DNA of 64,000 bases from Sphingomonas cremea (GTDB lineage: Bacteria > Pseudomonadota > Alphaproteobacteria > Sphingomonadales > Sphingomonadaceae). The DNA is taken from assembly GCF_021502585.1 (NCBI RefSeq), contig NZ_JAKFGM010000001.1, positions 1,054,001 through 1,118,000 of the forward strand, written 5' to 3'. Position 1 is the first letter of the stretch; every line of letters begins with the position of its first letter. Both the position numbers and the translations under genes were made by a program. This document shows, piece after piece, positions 11,890 through 20,803 of the stretch. Under the pieces are notes generated by a model. That model saw nothing but the letters and a program-made list of their open reading frames with translations. It did no database searches and was not told where the DNA came from.

Positions 11890-13366
11890 GGCGGGTAATT
11901 CGCCGCGCTGGGCGCGCAGCCCGGTGGCTCTGCTATTAATCCTGATTACCGCGTTCGCCACGCGCGCCGTCACGTTCGGCAATCCGCTGGTGGACATGGA
12001 TGACCAGTTTTACTGGCTGGTCGGCCGATCGATGTGGCATGGGATCTGGCCGATCCTCGACATATGGGATCGCAAGCCGGTCGGGCTGTTCCTGCTTTAT
12101 GGTGCCTTCGCCGGTGTGGATCGGTCCATTTTGGCGGTCCAGATTGCCGCAACCCTTTTCGCGGCGGGGACCGCTATCTTTGTACGCGCTGCCTCTTTGC
12201 GGATCGCCAGTCCGCGCAGCGCGCTACTCGCGGCGTTCACTTACCTGCTGACTCTACCGCTCTTCGGGGGCCAATCGGGCCAATCCCCCGTCTTTTATAA
12301 CCTGTTCATGGCGGCCGCCGGCCTGTTGTTGCTTGCATCGAGTACCAACGTCGACGCGTCGGTCGTCAGGCGTCGCGCGGTCGCGGCAATGGCGCTCTGT
12401 GGCGCAGCATTGGTGATCAAGCAGGTTAGTGTTGCGGAAGGCGTCTTCTTCGGGTTGGCGTTCTTGTTCCTGCTCCACCGTGCAGGCGAACGAATGGCGC
12501 GCAATATCGCGATGGCGGCGACGATGATCGTTGTAGCGCTGCTCCCTACTATACTGGGTGTCGCATTGTTCGCGGCACACGGCGAGGATGCGGTGGCGAC
12601 TTACGTGCAGGCCAGCTATCTATCGATCTTCGCCAAGACGTCGGGGGCCGATCGGTCGGCACTGGCTGGCGTCGGTTATCTGGTCCTATTCGGCGGCCCA
12701 TTGTTGCTGGCGGCGGGGATCGGCGCCGTTGCCGGATGGAAGGAATCAAAAGCCTCCCTCGCCCATCGCCTTGCCGCAATGTGGGTTGCGGCAGCTTTTG
12801 TCGGCTACCTCCTCATTCCCAATTTCTTCCCTCACTATGCCTTGCCAATGTTGGTTCCTCTGTCGATCATGGCCGCCCGCGCATATGACCAGAAGATCGG
12901 CCTTCCGCTTTTCGTCGCATTGGTTGCCTCCAGTATCATCAGCGGACGGCTGACCGATTGGGGCGCCAACCGGCGCGCTGCGGCCGATTTCCGACGCATC
13001 GCGGCTACCGTCCAAGATAGGCGTCATGGAGGCTGTCTATATGTCGCCAACGGCCCGGTAGGGCTCTACGCAGCAGTGCCCGCCTGCCGGCTGACGACCT
13101 ATCTTTTCCCCTATCATCTGACGTTGGCGACCGAGGCAAGCTCAATAGGCGTGGACCAACAAACCGAGATCGCGCGCATCTTCGCCGCCCGACCAGCGAT
13201 CGTCGTAACGCAGGATGACAAGCGACCGAAGCAGTCCGCTGCCGTTCGAGATCTTCTCGATCGGGAGCTTTTGGCGAATTACCGAGAGATCGCCCATGTC
13301 CCCGCCGATGGCGCCGTGGAGATCCGGACACTTCATATCTGGCAACGCCGCGACCTTGCGCGATAG
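11879..13366 (+). CDS. Polytopic membrane protein, probable GT-C type glycosyltransferase (second tandem copy)
   Basis: A 495-residue paralogue of the preceding gene. Shared signatures are MDDQFYWLVGRSMWHG and LDIWDRKPVGLFLL in the first loop, and the C-terminal pattern ACRLTTYLFPYHLTLATEAS with SIGVD, matching ACWLTPYLFPGHLNLITEVN in the first copy. Both end with a WQRRDL motif. I use ATG 11879, which overlaps the previous gene by 11 bases; the frame is open nine codons further upstream. Tandem duplication followed by divergence is the simplest origin. Confidence 0.8.
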   Translation: MISKAGNSPRWARSPVALLLILITAFATRAVTFGNPLVDMDDQFYWLVGRSMWHGIWPILDIWDRKPVGLFLLYGAFAGVDRSILAVQIAATLFAAGTAIFVRAASLRIASPRSALLAAFTYLLTLPLFGGQSGQSPVFYNLFMAAAGLLLLASSTNVDASVVRRRAVAAMALCGAALVIKQVSVAEGVFFGLAFLFLLHRAGERMARNIAMAATMIVVALLPTILGVALFAAHGEDAVATYVQASYLSIFAKTSGADRSALAGVGYLVLFGGPLLLAAGIGAVAGWKESKASLAHRLAAMWVAAAFVGYLLIPNFFPHYALPMLVPLSIMAARAYDQKIGLPLFVALVASSIISGRLTDWGANRRAAADFRRIAATVQDRRHGGCLYVANGPVGLYAAVPACRLTTYLFPYHLTLATEASSIGVDQQTEIARIFAARPAIVVTQDDKRPKQSAAVRDLLDRELLANYREIAHVPADGAVEIRTLHIWQRRDLAR

Positions 13367-13433
13367 CGGGAGTTAACACTCCTTTCACCTTAAACTGCTT
13401 GGATGATGCCTTCACTCCGCAGGGTATCGATAA

Positions 13434-14561
13434 ATGCTGCACCAGGCCGTTGAACTTCAGACCATTGCCCGCGAAGCACCGCTGCAGTTGAGCGTGGTCA
13501 TTCCGACGCTTAATGAGGCCGGCAACGTCAAGCCTTTGCTCGAAAAGCTCGGCATCGCGCTCGCCGGGATCGAGTGGGAGGCAATTTTCGTCGATGACGG
13601 TTCGACCGACGGCACGCCGGAACTGCTTACTGGCATTGCCCAGTCGGATCGCCGCGTCCGCATGGTCCGCCGCATCGGCCGCCGCGGTCTTTCCTCGGCC
13701 GTGGTCGAGGGCGCGCTGGCATCGACTACGCCGATTGTCGCGGTGATCGATGCCGATCTGCAGCATGATGAGCGAATCCTGCCTGACCTTTTTCGTGCCA
13801 TTTCCGACCAGGGCCATGAGTTGGCGATCGGCACGCGATATGCCGGTAACGGCTCGACTGGCGAATGGGCCGAAAGCCGACTGAAAATCAGCCGGTTCGC
13901 CACCGCGCTCGCTGGCCCGATTATGAAGACGCGCCTGTCCGACCCGATGAGCGGCTTCTTTGCCGTACGGCGTGACGTCCTGCTCGAAGCTGCGCCCCGC
14001 CTGAGCAATGTCGGCTACAAGATATTGCTCGATCTGGTGGCTTCCATGCCTCGCCCGCTCAAGGTCGCGGAGGTCGGCTACACTTTCGGCACGCGGCAGC
14101 ATGGAGCCAGCAAGCTCGATGAAATGGTCGCGCTCGAATATGTCGAACTATTGCTCGACAAGACCGTCGGCCGCTTCGTGCCGGTCAAGCTGGTGCAGTT
14201 CGGTGCGGTTGGGATGCTTGGCGTCGGCGTGCATCTGTTGTTGCTCGATCTTGCGCTCAACGCGCTGGGCTTGGCCTTCGCCTGGTCGCAAGCTGCGGCG
14301 GTCGTTGGAGCAATGACCTTTAACTTCGCATTGAACAATCGGTTCACTTATCGCGACCGGCAGCTGAAGGGCTTCGCCTGGATCGGTGGCCTGCTCTCTT
14401 TCTATCTCGTCTGCTCGCTGGGCGCCGTCGCCAATGTCGGCATCGGCAGCCTGGTCTACGACCAGTTCCACGGCTGGTGGATCGCGGGCATCGCCGGGGC
14501 GATTGTCGGCTCGGTTTGGAATTACGTCGCCAGTGGGTGGCTAACGTGGACGAGACGCTGA
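13434..14561 (+). CDS. GT2 glycosyltransferase fused to a GtrA-like membrane domain
   Basis: Residues 18-240 form a GT-A fold of the dolichol-phosphate mannosyltransferase type: VVIPTLNEAGN, DDGSTDGT at 54-61, the metal-binding DADLQHD at 106-112, and SDPMSGFFAVRR. Residues from about 250 to 370 form four hydrophobic helices of the GtrA family (VQFGAVGMLGVGVHL, FNFALNNRFTYRDRQ). The enzyme should load a sugar onto polyprenyl phosphate and the GtrA part may help to flip it, feeding the GT-C proteins just upstream. Confidence 0.9.
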   Translation: MLHQAVELQTIAREAPLQLSVVIPTLNEAGNVKPLLEKLGIALAGIEWEAIFVDDGSTDGTPELLTGIAQSDRRVRMVRRIGRRGLSSAVVEGALASTTPIVAVIDADLQHDERILPDLFRAISDQGHELAIGTRYAGNGSTGEWAESRLKISRFATALAGPIMKTRLSDPMSGFFAVRRDVLLEAAPRLSNVGYKILLDLVASMPRPLKVAEVGYTFGTRQHGASKLDEMVALEYVELLLDKTVGRFVPVKLVQFGAVGMLGVGVHLLLLDLALNALGLAFAWSQAAAVVGAMTFNFALNNRFTYRDRQLKGFAWIGGLLSFYLVCSLGAVANVGIGSLVYDQFHGWWIAGIAGAIVGSVWNYVASGWLTWTRR

Positions 14562-14655
14562 ATGGCGCCGCTTGATTGAAATTAGTCTTTTCTCAAAGTT
14601 TGGGCGCTATTCACCATATTGGTTTTCTGCGGGATAGCATTGGGATTCATGGGTT

Positions 14656-16170
14656 ATGAACGCATTCGGCAAGCGTAACGGTCTCGGCGGCGCGGGGCAG
14701 CGTCCGAGTTTCGGCGTCGCTCGTCCCATGAAAGGCGGAGCAGCTCCTGCCGGTGGCGAACAATTCCCGCCGGTTGAGGACCTTCCAGAAGAGCCGGAGT
14801 CTCCGGACACTGAGGCAAGCCCCGCTGGACCGCCAGTCGGCGCGATGGACCGCCTCAACCACCGCCAGAACGCCAGCGGTGAGGCTGCATCGTCGAAAAG
14901 CGAGGGCTTCGAAGCCTCGGTCCACCGCATCAAGGAACAGGTGCTTCCCCGCCTGCTCGAGCGCGTCGATCCGGAAGCGGCAGCGACGCTCGGCAAGGAA
15001 GAGCTGGCCGAGGAATTTCGCCCGATCATCGGTGAGGTCCTCACCGAGCTTAAAATCAACCTCAATCGCCGTGAGCAGTTCGCGCTGGAAAAAGTGCTGG
15101 TCGACGAACTGCTCGGCCTTGGTCCGCTTGAAGAACTACTGTCCGACCCGGCAGTCAGCGATATCATGGTCAACGGACCCGACCAGACATTCGTCGAGCG
15201 CAAGGGCAAGCTCGAGCTCGCCAAGATCCAGTTCCGCGACGAGGAACATTTGTTCCAGATCGCGCAGCGCATCGTCAACAAGGTCGGCCGCCGCGTCGAC
15301 CAGACCACCCCGCTTGCCGACGCCCGCCTTCAGGACGGCAGCCGCGTCAACGTCATCATTCCGCCGCTGTCGCTGCGCGGCACCGCTATCTCCATTCGTA
15401 AATTCTCCGAAAAGCCGATCACGCTCGACATGATGCGCGGCTTCGGCTCGATGTCGGAGAAAATGGCGACGGTGCTGAAGATCGCCGGTGCCAGCCGCAT
15501 GAATGTCGTCATCTCTGGCGGTACCGGCTCGGGCAAGACGACGATGCTCAACGCCATGTCGAAAATGATCGACCCGGGCGAGCGCGTAATCACAATCGAA
15601 GACGCGGCCGAACTTCGGTTGCAGCAGCCGCACTGGCTGCCGCTTGAAACCCGCCCGCCGAACCTTGAGGGTCAGGGTGCGATCACCATTCGCGACCTGG
15701 TCATCAACGCACTGCGTATGCGCCCGGACCGCATCATCCTGGGCGAAATTCGCGGCCAGGAGTGTTTCGACCTTCTGGCGGCGATGAACACGGGTCACGA
15801 CGGATCGATGGCGACGCTCCACTCGAACAGCCCGCGCGAGTGCCTGGCGCGTATGGAAAACATGGTCATGATGGGCGAAATCAAGATCCCGAAGGAGGCG
15901 ATCAGCCGCCAGATCGCGGACTCGGTCGACCTGATCGTCCAGGTAAAGCGTCTTCGCGACGGCTCGCGCCGCACGACCAATATTACCGAGGTGATCGGGA
16001 TGGAGGGCGACGTCATCGTTACCCAGGAACTGTTCCGTTTCGAATATCTCGACGAGACGGCAGACGGCAAAATCGTCGGCGAATATCGCTCCATGGGCCT
16101 TCGCCCATATTCCCTCGAAAAAGCCAAGCAGTACGGATTCGACCAACCCTATCTCGAAGCCTGCCTTTAA
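14656..16170 (+). CDS. cpaF: CpaF/TadA family secretion ATPase
   Basis: A hexameric ATPase that powers Tad/Flp-type pilus assembly. The 504-residue protein has a Pro/Gly-rich flexible N-terminus (1-85), an N-terminal domain with VSDIMVNGPDQTFVERKG, Walker A GGTGSGKTT at 288-296, and the later motifs ITIEDAAEL and GHDGSMATLHSN (His and Asp boxes). No other tad/cpa genes (pilin, CpaB, CpaC, CpaE, TadB) lie in the window, so its partners must be elsewhere. Confidence 0.93.
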   Translation: MNAFGKRNGLGGAGQRPSFGVARPMKGGAAPAGGEQFPPVEDLPEEPESPDTEASPAGPPVGAMDRLNHRQNASGEAASSKSEGFEASVHRIKEQVLPRLLERVDPEAAATLGKEELAEEFRPIIGEVLTELKINLNRREQFALEKVLVDELLGLGPLEELLSDPAVSDIMVNGPDQTFVERKGKLELAKIQFRDEEHLFQIAQRIVNKVGRRVDQTTPLADARLQDGSRVNVIIPPLSLRGTAISIRKFSEKPITLDMMRGFGSMSEKMATVLKIAGASRMNVVISGGTGSGKTTMLNAMSKMIDPGERVITIEDAAELRLQQPHWLPLETRPPNLEGQGAITIRDLVINALRMRPDRIILGEIRGQECFDLLAAMNTGHDGSMATLHSNSPRECLARMENMVMMGEIKIPKEAISRQIADSVDLIVQVKRLRDGSRRTTNITEVIGMEGDVIVTQELFRFEYLDETADGKIVGEYRSMGLRPYSLEKAKQYGFDQPYLEACL

Positions 16171-16236
16171 TTGCCTCGCAAGCTGCGGTTACTTCACGCA
16201 GCCGCCTTGGGGTTGGTTGAAGATCGGCATTGCCAA

Positions 16237-16821
16237 TCAGAGACGCCTTTGAACGGCGTACGCGACCCCTATTAGATATGTTCCCGTGGCAACGAAACTT
16301 AGCGCCAAAACCCAGACAAAGCTGCTGATCACGGCGGTTGTTGGCCCAAAGAAAGCAATTGGAGCGGCCGCCGCGGCCAATCCGGTCAGGATCATTATGG
16401 CCAGGATCAAATCGGTTGCCGCCGAAAGGATCGTCCAGCCTTGGACGAAACCATTGGCCAACAAGCCAGAGCTGAAGAGAACCAAGCTCCGCAGGCCGAG
16501 CCACGCAATGATAAGGTAGGTTACCCTTACAAGAGAAGCGCTAGGCTCTGCGGCCAGCATCAAGCCAGCCGTCAGTGATATCGCGCCAGCGAGCATTGCG
16601 AGCACCTTAGCTTTGTCGCGCGCCGCGCCTGCAGCAAGCTCGATTAGTCCTGCAAATACGAGCAGCGTGGCGACCAAGTCAGCGTCGGACCAACCCTTGT
16701 CAGTTGGCATGAATGCAGCCCGGGCGGCCAGCAGGATAATGGCAACCCCGCCTCCGCCGATGAACAGCGCACGATTTGATCTTTGCGTTGGCTTCAGCAC
16801 GGTCTCCACAGGTTCCTCCAT
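16237..16821 (-). CDS. HdeD-like (DUF308) membrane protein
   Basis: A 194-residue protein with about six hydrophobic segments spaced as in the HdeD/DUF308 family, here with an N-terminal cytoplasmic stretch of 15-20 residues. HdeD is associated with acid resistance in enterobacteria, but members elsewhere have no defined role. It lies in a cluster of stress-type genes. Family assignment rests on topology and size more than on sharp motifs. Confidence 0.65.
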   Translation of the reverse strand: MEEPVETVLKPTQRSNRALFIGGGGVAIILLAARAAFMPTDKGWSDADLVATLLVFAGLIELAAGAARDKAKVLAMLAGAISLTAGLMLAAEPSASLVRVTYLIIAWLGLRSLVLFSSGLLANGFVQGWTILSAATDLILAIMILTGLAAAAAPIAFFGPTTAVISSFVWVLALSFVATGTYLIGVAYAVQRRL

Positions 16822-16977
16822 TTCGGAGTCCGCTCGGCCGCCGATGCGGCTGACCCGTTAAAGTCAGGTCTTCCGGTTGGCGGGGCTGGGGGAGTCATTC
16901 GCTTTCCGGAAGACCTTAATATTGAAATTCGGCCAAAATGCTCACTGGCGAAATAGGTAATGCTGCGTATCCAATTA

Positions 16978-17577
16978 TCACGGCTTCCTCGGCAGCTCTA
17001 TTGTAGGTCCAAGATCGCTGATCACCTTGCGAGCGTCAAACGCGCGCGGCTCACCGACGGGGAACGGTCCGTGATGCAATTGAATCTCCGCATCCGCCTC
17101 GAATGATTCGATCCTGGTTACGTCCACCCGGTCATACCAAAAGGACGTGCCCCATTCGGGATACCACACATCCCAGCCATTACGCCGATCGTAGTAGCGC
17201 CAGTAGGGGCGCCAGTAACCGTAGCCGCTGCCATAATAAGGCCGGTACAGTGGGTCGGGCGCGACATAGGTTTGGACGTCGTGCTCGGTATGGCGGTCCA
17301 GGATCGTGAACCAGTCATAACCCTGCTGCAGCGACAATTCTGCTGCCCGATAGAGCAGATAGCCTTCGACGCGTTCTCGCGAAGTGAGTTCGTTGCCGTG
17401 AAAGCGCACCCTATATTGGTCGGCTGCAATCCGCTGGTCGGAATATCCGCCGTGCACGCCGCTAACGGACTCGGGCCGATACGGCTGATATGGCGTTGCA
17501 GTCGTGCATGCAGCGATCGATGCGAACAGCGTCAATCCGAAAAGCATTCGCGATGCCTTTCCAATATTCGATCGCAT
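16978..17577 (-). CDS. CC0125/CC1285-type lipoprotein
   Basis: A 199-residue exported protein. The signal sequence ends in a lipobox (FASIAAC) close to residue 23, which predicts a lipid-anchored periplasmic or outer-membrane protein. The core has GYSDQRIAADQYRVRFHGNE, a stretch LLYRAAELSLQQGYDWFTIL and RHTEHD typical of this alphaproteobacterial family, followed by a Tyr/Trp-rich, Gly-rich loop (PYYGSGYGYWRPYWRYY) that may be surface-exposed. Function is unknown. I use ATG 17577; nine further codons are open upstream, and ATG 17547 is also possible. Confidence 0.82.
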   Translation of the reverse strand: MRSNIGKASRMLFGLTLFASIAACTTATPYQPYRPESVSGVHGGYSDQRIAADQYRVRFHGNELTSRERVEGYLLYRAAELSLQQGYDWFTILDRHTEHDVQTYVAPDPLYRPYYGSGYGYWRPYWRYYDRRNGWDVWYPEWGTSFWYDRVDVTRIESFEADAEIQLHHGPFPVGEPRAFDARKVISDLGPTIELPRKP

Positions 17578-17685
17578 ATCGGCGCTCCGATGATAAATCC
17601 TCAAATCTCAGATTAGGCTTCCTTCTTGGCAATCTTCATAGGGAATAGTCCTTATGCCTTCTCTGAAATTGCTTGGCGAATTTCC

Positions 17686-18165
17686 TTACTTCTTATTCTC
17701 TTGTGACGATTCCCTTCGATCTGTTTCGAACAGATCGGGGGTCAGCCAATCATGTGCCAAAAGTCGCAGCTGCGCGAGCAACGAAACGAGAAACGCGGTT
17801 GACCAGCCGAGCATGATAATCCCGGTAGTGCCTTCAATTGCTCCAAGGATCCGCCAATCCTTGGACAAAATCAGGTCCCCGTAACCAATCGTCGCGTAGG
17901 TTACCGTTGAAAAGTACAGCGCCTGCTCGAAATGATGGCTCGCGCCAATCCAGACGTAGAGCAATGCATAGAGCCAGATTTCGATCGTGTGGATCGCAAA
18001 GATGCCGAGGGAGGCGCCAAGGAGTAGCGCCAGGGGAGATCCCCTCAAGGGGCGAACCAGCTTATGGTGCGAGCGGAGAACGCGCACGAGGATCGCCAGT
18101 CCGGTAAGGTGCACAAGTACCGTAATCAGCACCATCACACTGGCTAGAGAGAGTTGGGTCAGCAA
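17686..18165 (-). CDS. Two-transmembrane potassium channel family protein
   Basis: The 159-residue protein has an N-terminal hydrophobic segment, a second helix, and then a pore helix with the selectivity filter TIGYGD (in YFSTVTYATIGYGDLI) followed by an inner helix (IIMLGWSTAFLVSLLA). This is the Ion_trans_2 channel module without an attached ligand-binding domain, so gating cannot be predicted. It would act as a tetramer in the inner membrane and pass K+. It sits in the stress gene cluster, divergent from the small gene at 18285. Confidence 0.88.
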   Translation of the reverse strand: MLTQLSLASVMVLITVLVHLTGLAILVRVLRSHHKLVRPLRGSPLALLLGASLGIFAIHTIEIWLYALLYVWIGASHHFEQALYFSTVTYATIGYGDLILSKDWRILGAIEGTTGIIMLGWSTAFLVSLLAQLRLLAHDWLTPDLFETDRRESSQENKK

Positions 18166-18284
18166 TGGTCGGCCTCAATGCAGGGTTGGCAATCCGAATG
18201 GATAGTCTGGTCCTAGTGACCCGCCAGCGCATTCCGTAACATTGCGTATTCTGTGTTCCCGCCCATGTTTGGCAGTAATGCCGT

Positions 18285-18674
18285 ATGTGTCCATTATACT
18301 GGAAAAAGGTCAGGCTAGAACTGGCTCCAACCCCCGGCTTTCCTAAGGGCTCTCCTGGGCGGTCATACCTGCTGCAGGTGCCGGTGAACGAGAGCGGGGA
18401 AATCGATGCTGTCGAAATTGAGCGTTACCCCACGCGCGCAACCGTGCGGCGTTTCTGGTCGTCAGAGCCCGATGAATATGGAAAGGTCGTCCGGGCCGAT
18501 GGGCATTGGCTGCTCTGCTATGACCGCGACGCCGGCGAAGCGATTTTCCGGCTGCGCTCGGAGGCTCTCCATCTTGGAGGTGAAGTAACGGTCGAAGGAC
18601 CCGACGGCGTTCCTTCCCGGTTCCGAGTGACAAGCGTCAAGCAGCTCGACACCTCCCCGCCGCGCACGCGATAG
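18285..18674 (+). CDS. Conserved hypothetical protein upstream of fixL
   Basis: A 129-residue soluble protein with no signal peptide or known catalytic motif. It contains WKKVRLELAPTPGFPKGSPG, then RATVRRFWSSEPDE and a conserved-looking HWLLCYD segment. It ends 15 bases before fixL on the same strand, so it is probably co-transcribed with fixL-fixJ. I do not recognise a characterised family. The start may be ATG 18285 or a slightly later codon. Confidence 0.7.
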   Translation: MCPLYWKKVRLELAPTPGFPKGSPGRSYLLQVPVNESGEIDAVEIERYPTRATVRRFWSSEPDEYGKVVRADGHWLLCYDRDAGEAIFRLRSEALHLGGEVTVEGPDGVPSRFRVTSVKQLDTSPPRTR

Positions 18675-18689
18675 TCATTTCACGAACTG

Positions 18690-19853
18690 ATGCTATCAAG
18701 TCGGCGGATGGACGAGGCGGGCAATTCCGGACCGATTGGTTTTGACGAGAGCGAGGCCCACCTTCGCTCCATTCTGGCCACCGTGCCGGACGCGATGGTC
18801 GTTATCGACGAGCTCGGCATTATTCTCTCGTTCAGCGCGGCCGCCGAAAAGATGTTCGGATACCTGGAAACCGAAGTTGTCGGAGAAAATGTGGAGATGT
18901 TGATGCCGTCGCCGGACCGCGAACGGCATGATGGGTATCTCGCCAATTACCGCCAAACCGGCGAGCGCAAGATTATCGGCATTGGCCGAGTAACAACCGC
19001 CCGGCACCGAGACGGCTACACCTTCCCCATCGAATTATCGATCGGCGAAGCCTGGCTCGGCGAAAAGCGAATTTTCACCGGCTTCATCCATGACATCACT
19101 CATCGCCAGGAGGCTGAGTCCAGGCTGCAGGACCTTCAATCCGAGTTGGCGCATGTTGGCCGGGTCAGTGAAATGGGAACGCTTGCGTCGTCACTCGCTC
19201 ATGAGCTCAACCAACCGCTGACGGCAATTGCAAACTATTGCGAAGGCGCGCGCGAATTGCTTGCCCGCGAACTCGACGAGGAGACGACCGAAATTGTGCG
19301 CGAGGCGTTGGAAGACGCCGCCAAGGAAGCGGTTCGTGCCGGGCAAATTGTTCGACGGTTGCGCGACTTTATAAGCCATGGGGACGCCGAGCGCCGCGTC
19401 GAAAGCCTTTCGCGCCTCGTCACCGAAGCCAATGCATTGGCGCTGGTTGGATCGAGAGAGCATGGGATCGAGGTTCAACTTAGACTGGATTCAATTGCTG
19501 ACAGCGTCTTCGTCGACCGCATCCAGATTCAGCAGGTTCTCACCAACCTCATCCGCAATGCCATTGATGCGATGCTGGACAGTCCATTCCGTTCGCTCAC
19601 CGTTCAAACCGAGTGCAAACCGAAAGGCTTTGTGACCGTCAGCGTTGTCGACACGGGCAGCGGCATCAGCGACGAAATTGCCAGCCACCTGTTTCAACCA
19701 TTCATCACGACGAAGAAGACAGGAATGGGTATCGGCCTCTCACTCTGCCGCACCATCGTCGAAGATCATGGCGGCCGAATCTGGTTCGAACCCGTGGCCG
19801 CGGGGGGCACGGCGTTCCGCTTTACAATTCCCACAGCTGGAGCAGAGGAATGA
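18690..19853 (+). CDS. fixL: FixL-type haem-PAS sensor histidine kinase
   Basis: Oxygen-sensing kinase, 387 residues. One PAS domain (about 22-135) holds the sequence RERHDGYLANYRQ, with His80 matching the haem-ligating His200 of Bradyrhizobium FixL, and IIGIGR ending at Arg100, matching the gating Arg220 exactly 20 residues later. The kinase core has the phosphoacceptor His171 (SSLAHELNQPL), an N box (NLIRNAIDAM), DTGSGI and MGIGLSL. No membrane segments are present, so the protein is soluble. Its last codons overlap fixJ (ATGA). ATG 18708 is an alternative start. Confidence 0.93.
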   Translation: MLSSRRMDEAGNSGPIGFDESEAHLRSILATVPDAMVVIDELGIILSFSAAAEKMFGYLETEVVGENVEMLMPSPDRERHDGYLANYRQTGERKIIGIGRVTTARHRDGYTFPIELSIGEAWLGEKRIFTGFIHDITHRQEAESRLQDLQSELAHVGRVSEMGTLASSLAHELNQPLTAIANYCEGARELLARELDEETTEIVREALEDAAKEAVRAGQIVRRLRDFISHGDAERRVESLSRLVTEANALALVGSREHGIEVQLRLDSIADSVFVDRIQIQQVLTNLIRNAIDAMLDSPFRSLTVQTECKPKGFVTVSVVDTGSGISDEIASHLFQPFITTKKTGMGIGLSLCRTIVEDHGGRIWFEPVAAGGTAFRFTIPTAGAEE

Positions 19854-20461
19854 GCGAAGGGAAATTGGTTCACCTGGTTGACGACGATGAATCGGTCCGG
19901 CGATCGGTGGGTTTCATGCTCAAGACGTCCGGGTATCGGGTGAAGAGTTATGAATCCGGCACGGAACTTCTGAAAGACGTCAAAGCGCTTGAGGCAGGCT
20001 GCATTCTCCTCGACATTCGAATGGCGGGTATGGACGGGCTGGAGGTGCAACAAGCCCTTCGGGACCAAGGAGTGATCCTCCCCGTCATCATCATGACCGG
20101 ACATGGCGACGTGCCGCTGTCGGTCCGGGCAATGAAAGCCGGGGCGATCGACTTCATCGAAAAACCATTCGAGAAGGCAGTTCTCCTTGCAGCAATCGAA
20201 CTGGGGTTCAGTTCGCTGCAGAAGTCCGAAACCGGTCGCGATCGCGCCAATGAAGCGCAGATAAGGCTGCACGTTCTCACGCCGCGTGAACGTGAAGTGC
20301 TCGACGGCCTCGCCAATGGCTTGCCTAACAAGACCATTGCCTACGACCTGGGCATTAGCCCGCGCACGGTCGAGATTCATCGCGCCAACCTGATGACGAA
20401 GCTGGAAGTCCGCAGCCTCTCGGAGGCGCTTCGCCTTGCATTCGCTGCCCAGGAAAGCTGA
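19850..20461 (+). CDS. fixJ: FixJ-type two-component response regulator
   Basis: A 203-residue regulator overlapping fixL by four bases, so the two are a cognate pair. The receiver domain (1-125) has the acidic pocket DDD (11-13), phosphoacceptor Asp55 in LLDIRM and the KPF motif. The C-terminal LuxR/FixJ helix-turn-helix (about 137-200) has LTPREREVLDGLANGLPNKT and SPRTVEIHRANLMTKL. When phosphorylated by FixL at low oxygen it should activate transcription. No fixK or cbb3 oxidase genes are nearby, so the targets are unknown. Confidence 0.95.
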   Translation: MSEGKLVHLVDDDESVRRSVGFMLKTSGYRVKSYESGTELLKDVKALEAGCILLDIRMAGMDGLEVQQALRDQGVILPVIIMTGHGDVPLSVRAMKAGAIDFIEKPFEKAVLLAAIELGFSSLQKSETGRDRANEAQIRLHVLTPREREVLDGLANGLPNKTIAYDLGISPRTVEIHRANLMTKLEVRSLSEALRLAFAAQES

Positions 20462-20518
20462 ACGGACGGCCTGACTTAAGCGGTCATCCTCTGTCGGCAA
20501 CTATGCTGGCCGGGCGCG

Positions 20519-20803
20519 TCAATTGGCCACGCCTTCGGCCCTGCGCGCAAGCCAGTTCCATACGAGCGCAAACACCAGCCCAAAGGCCGCCCCTATCGAA
20601 AAGGTCAGCGCCAGGAGTGCCGCAGCAGTGCCAAGGTCGAACGGCGCCATCGCAAAGTCGAATTTGATAAAGTGAAGGCGCAGCACGAAGTCCATGAACG
20701 GCTTTGCCAGCCCTGCCGCGACCAGGATGACCCACGCCAAGTGATAAAGAGCAATCACCAAGCCTACGGAAATGGCAGCTTTCGCCGGACTGATATTCCG
20801 CAT
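20519..20803 (-). CDS. Small two-TM membrane protein
   Basis: A 94-residue protein with two clear hydrophobic helices (around residues 10-32 and 55-85) separated by a short loop with charged residues (VLRLHFIKFDF), ending RRAEGVAN. It resembles small uncharacterised inner-membrane proteins. A purine-rich GGAAGGAG sits just upstream of its ATG on the minus strand. No function can be assigned; its place between fixJ and hsp20 suggests membership in the stress cluster. Confidence 0.7.
   Translation of the reverse strand: MRNISPAKAAISVGLVIALYHLAWVILVAAGLAKPFMDFVLRLHFIKFDFAMAPFDLGTAAALLALTFSIGAAFGLVFALVWNWLARRAEGVAN

Noticed and set aside
13364-13385. Short hairpin GGAGT-TAAC-ACTCC followed by TTT after the second GT-C gene
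   Set aside because: A five-pair stem with three T is too weak to call a terminator, and the GT2-GtrA gene follows closely on the same strand.
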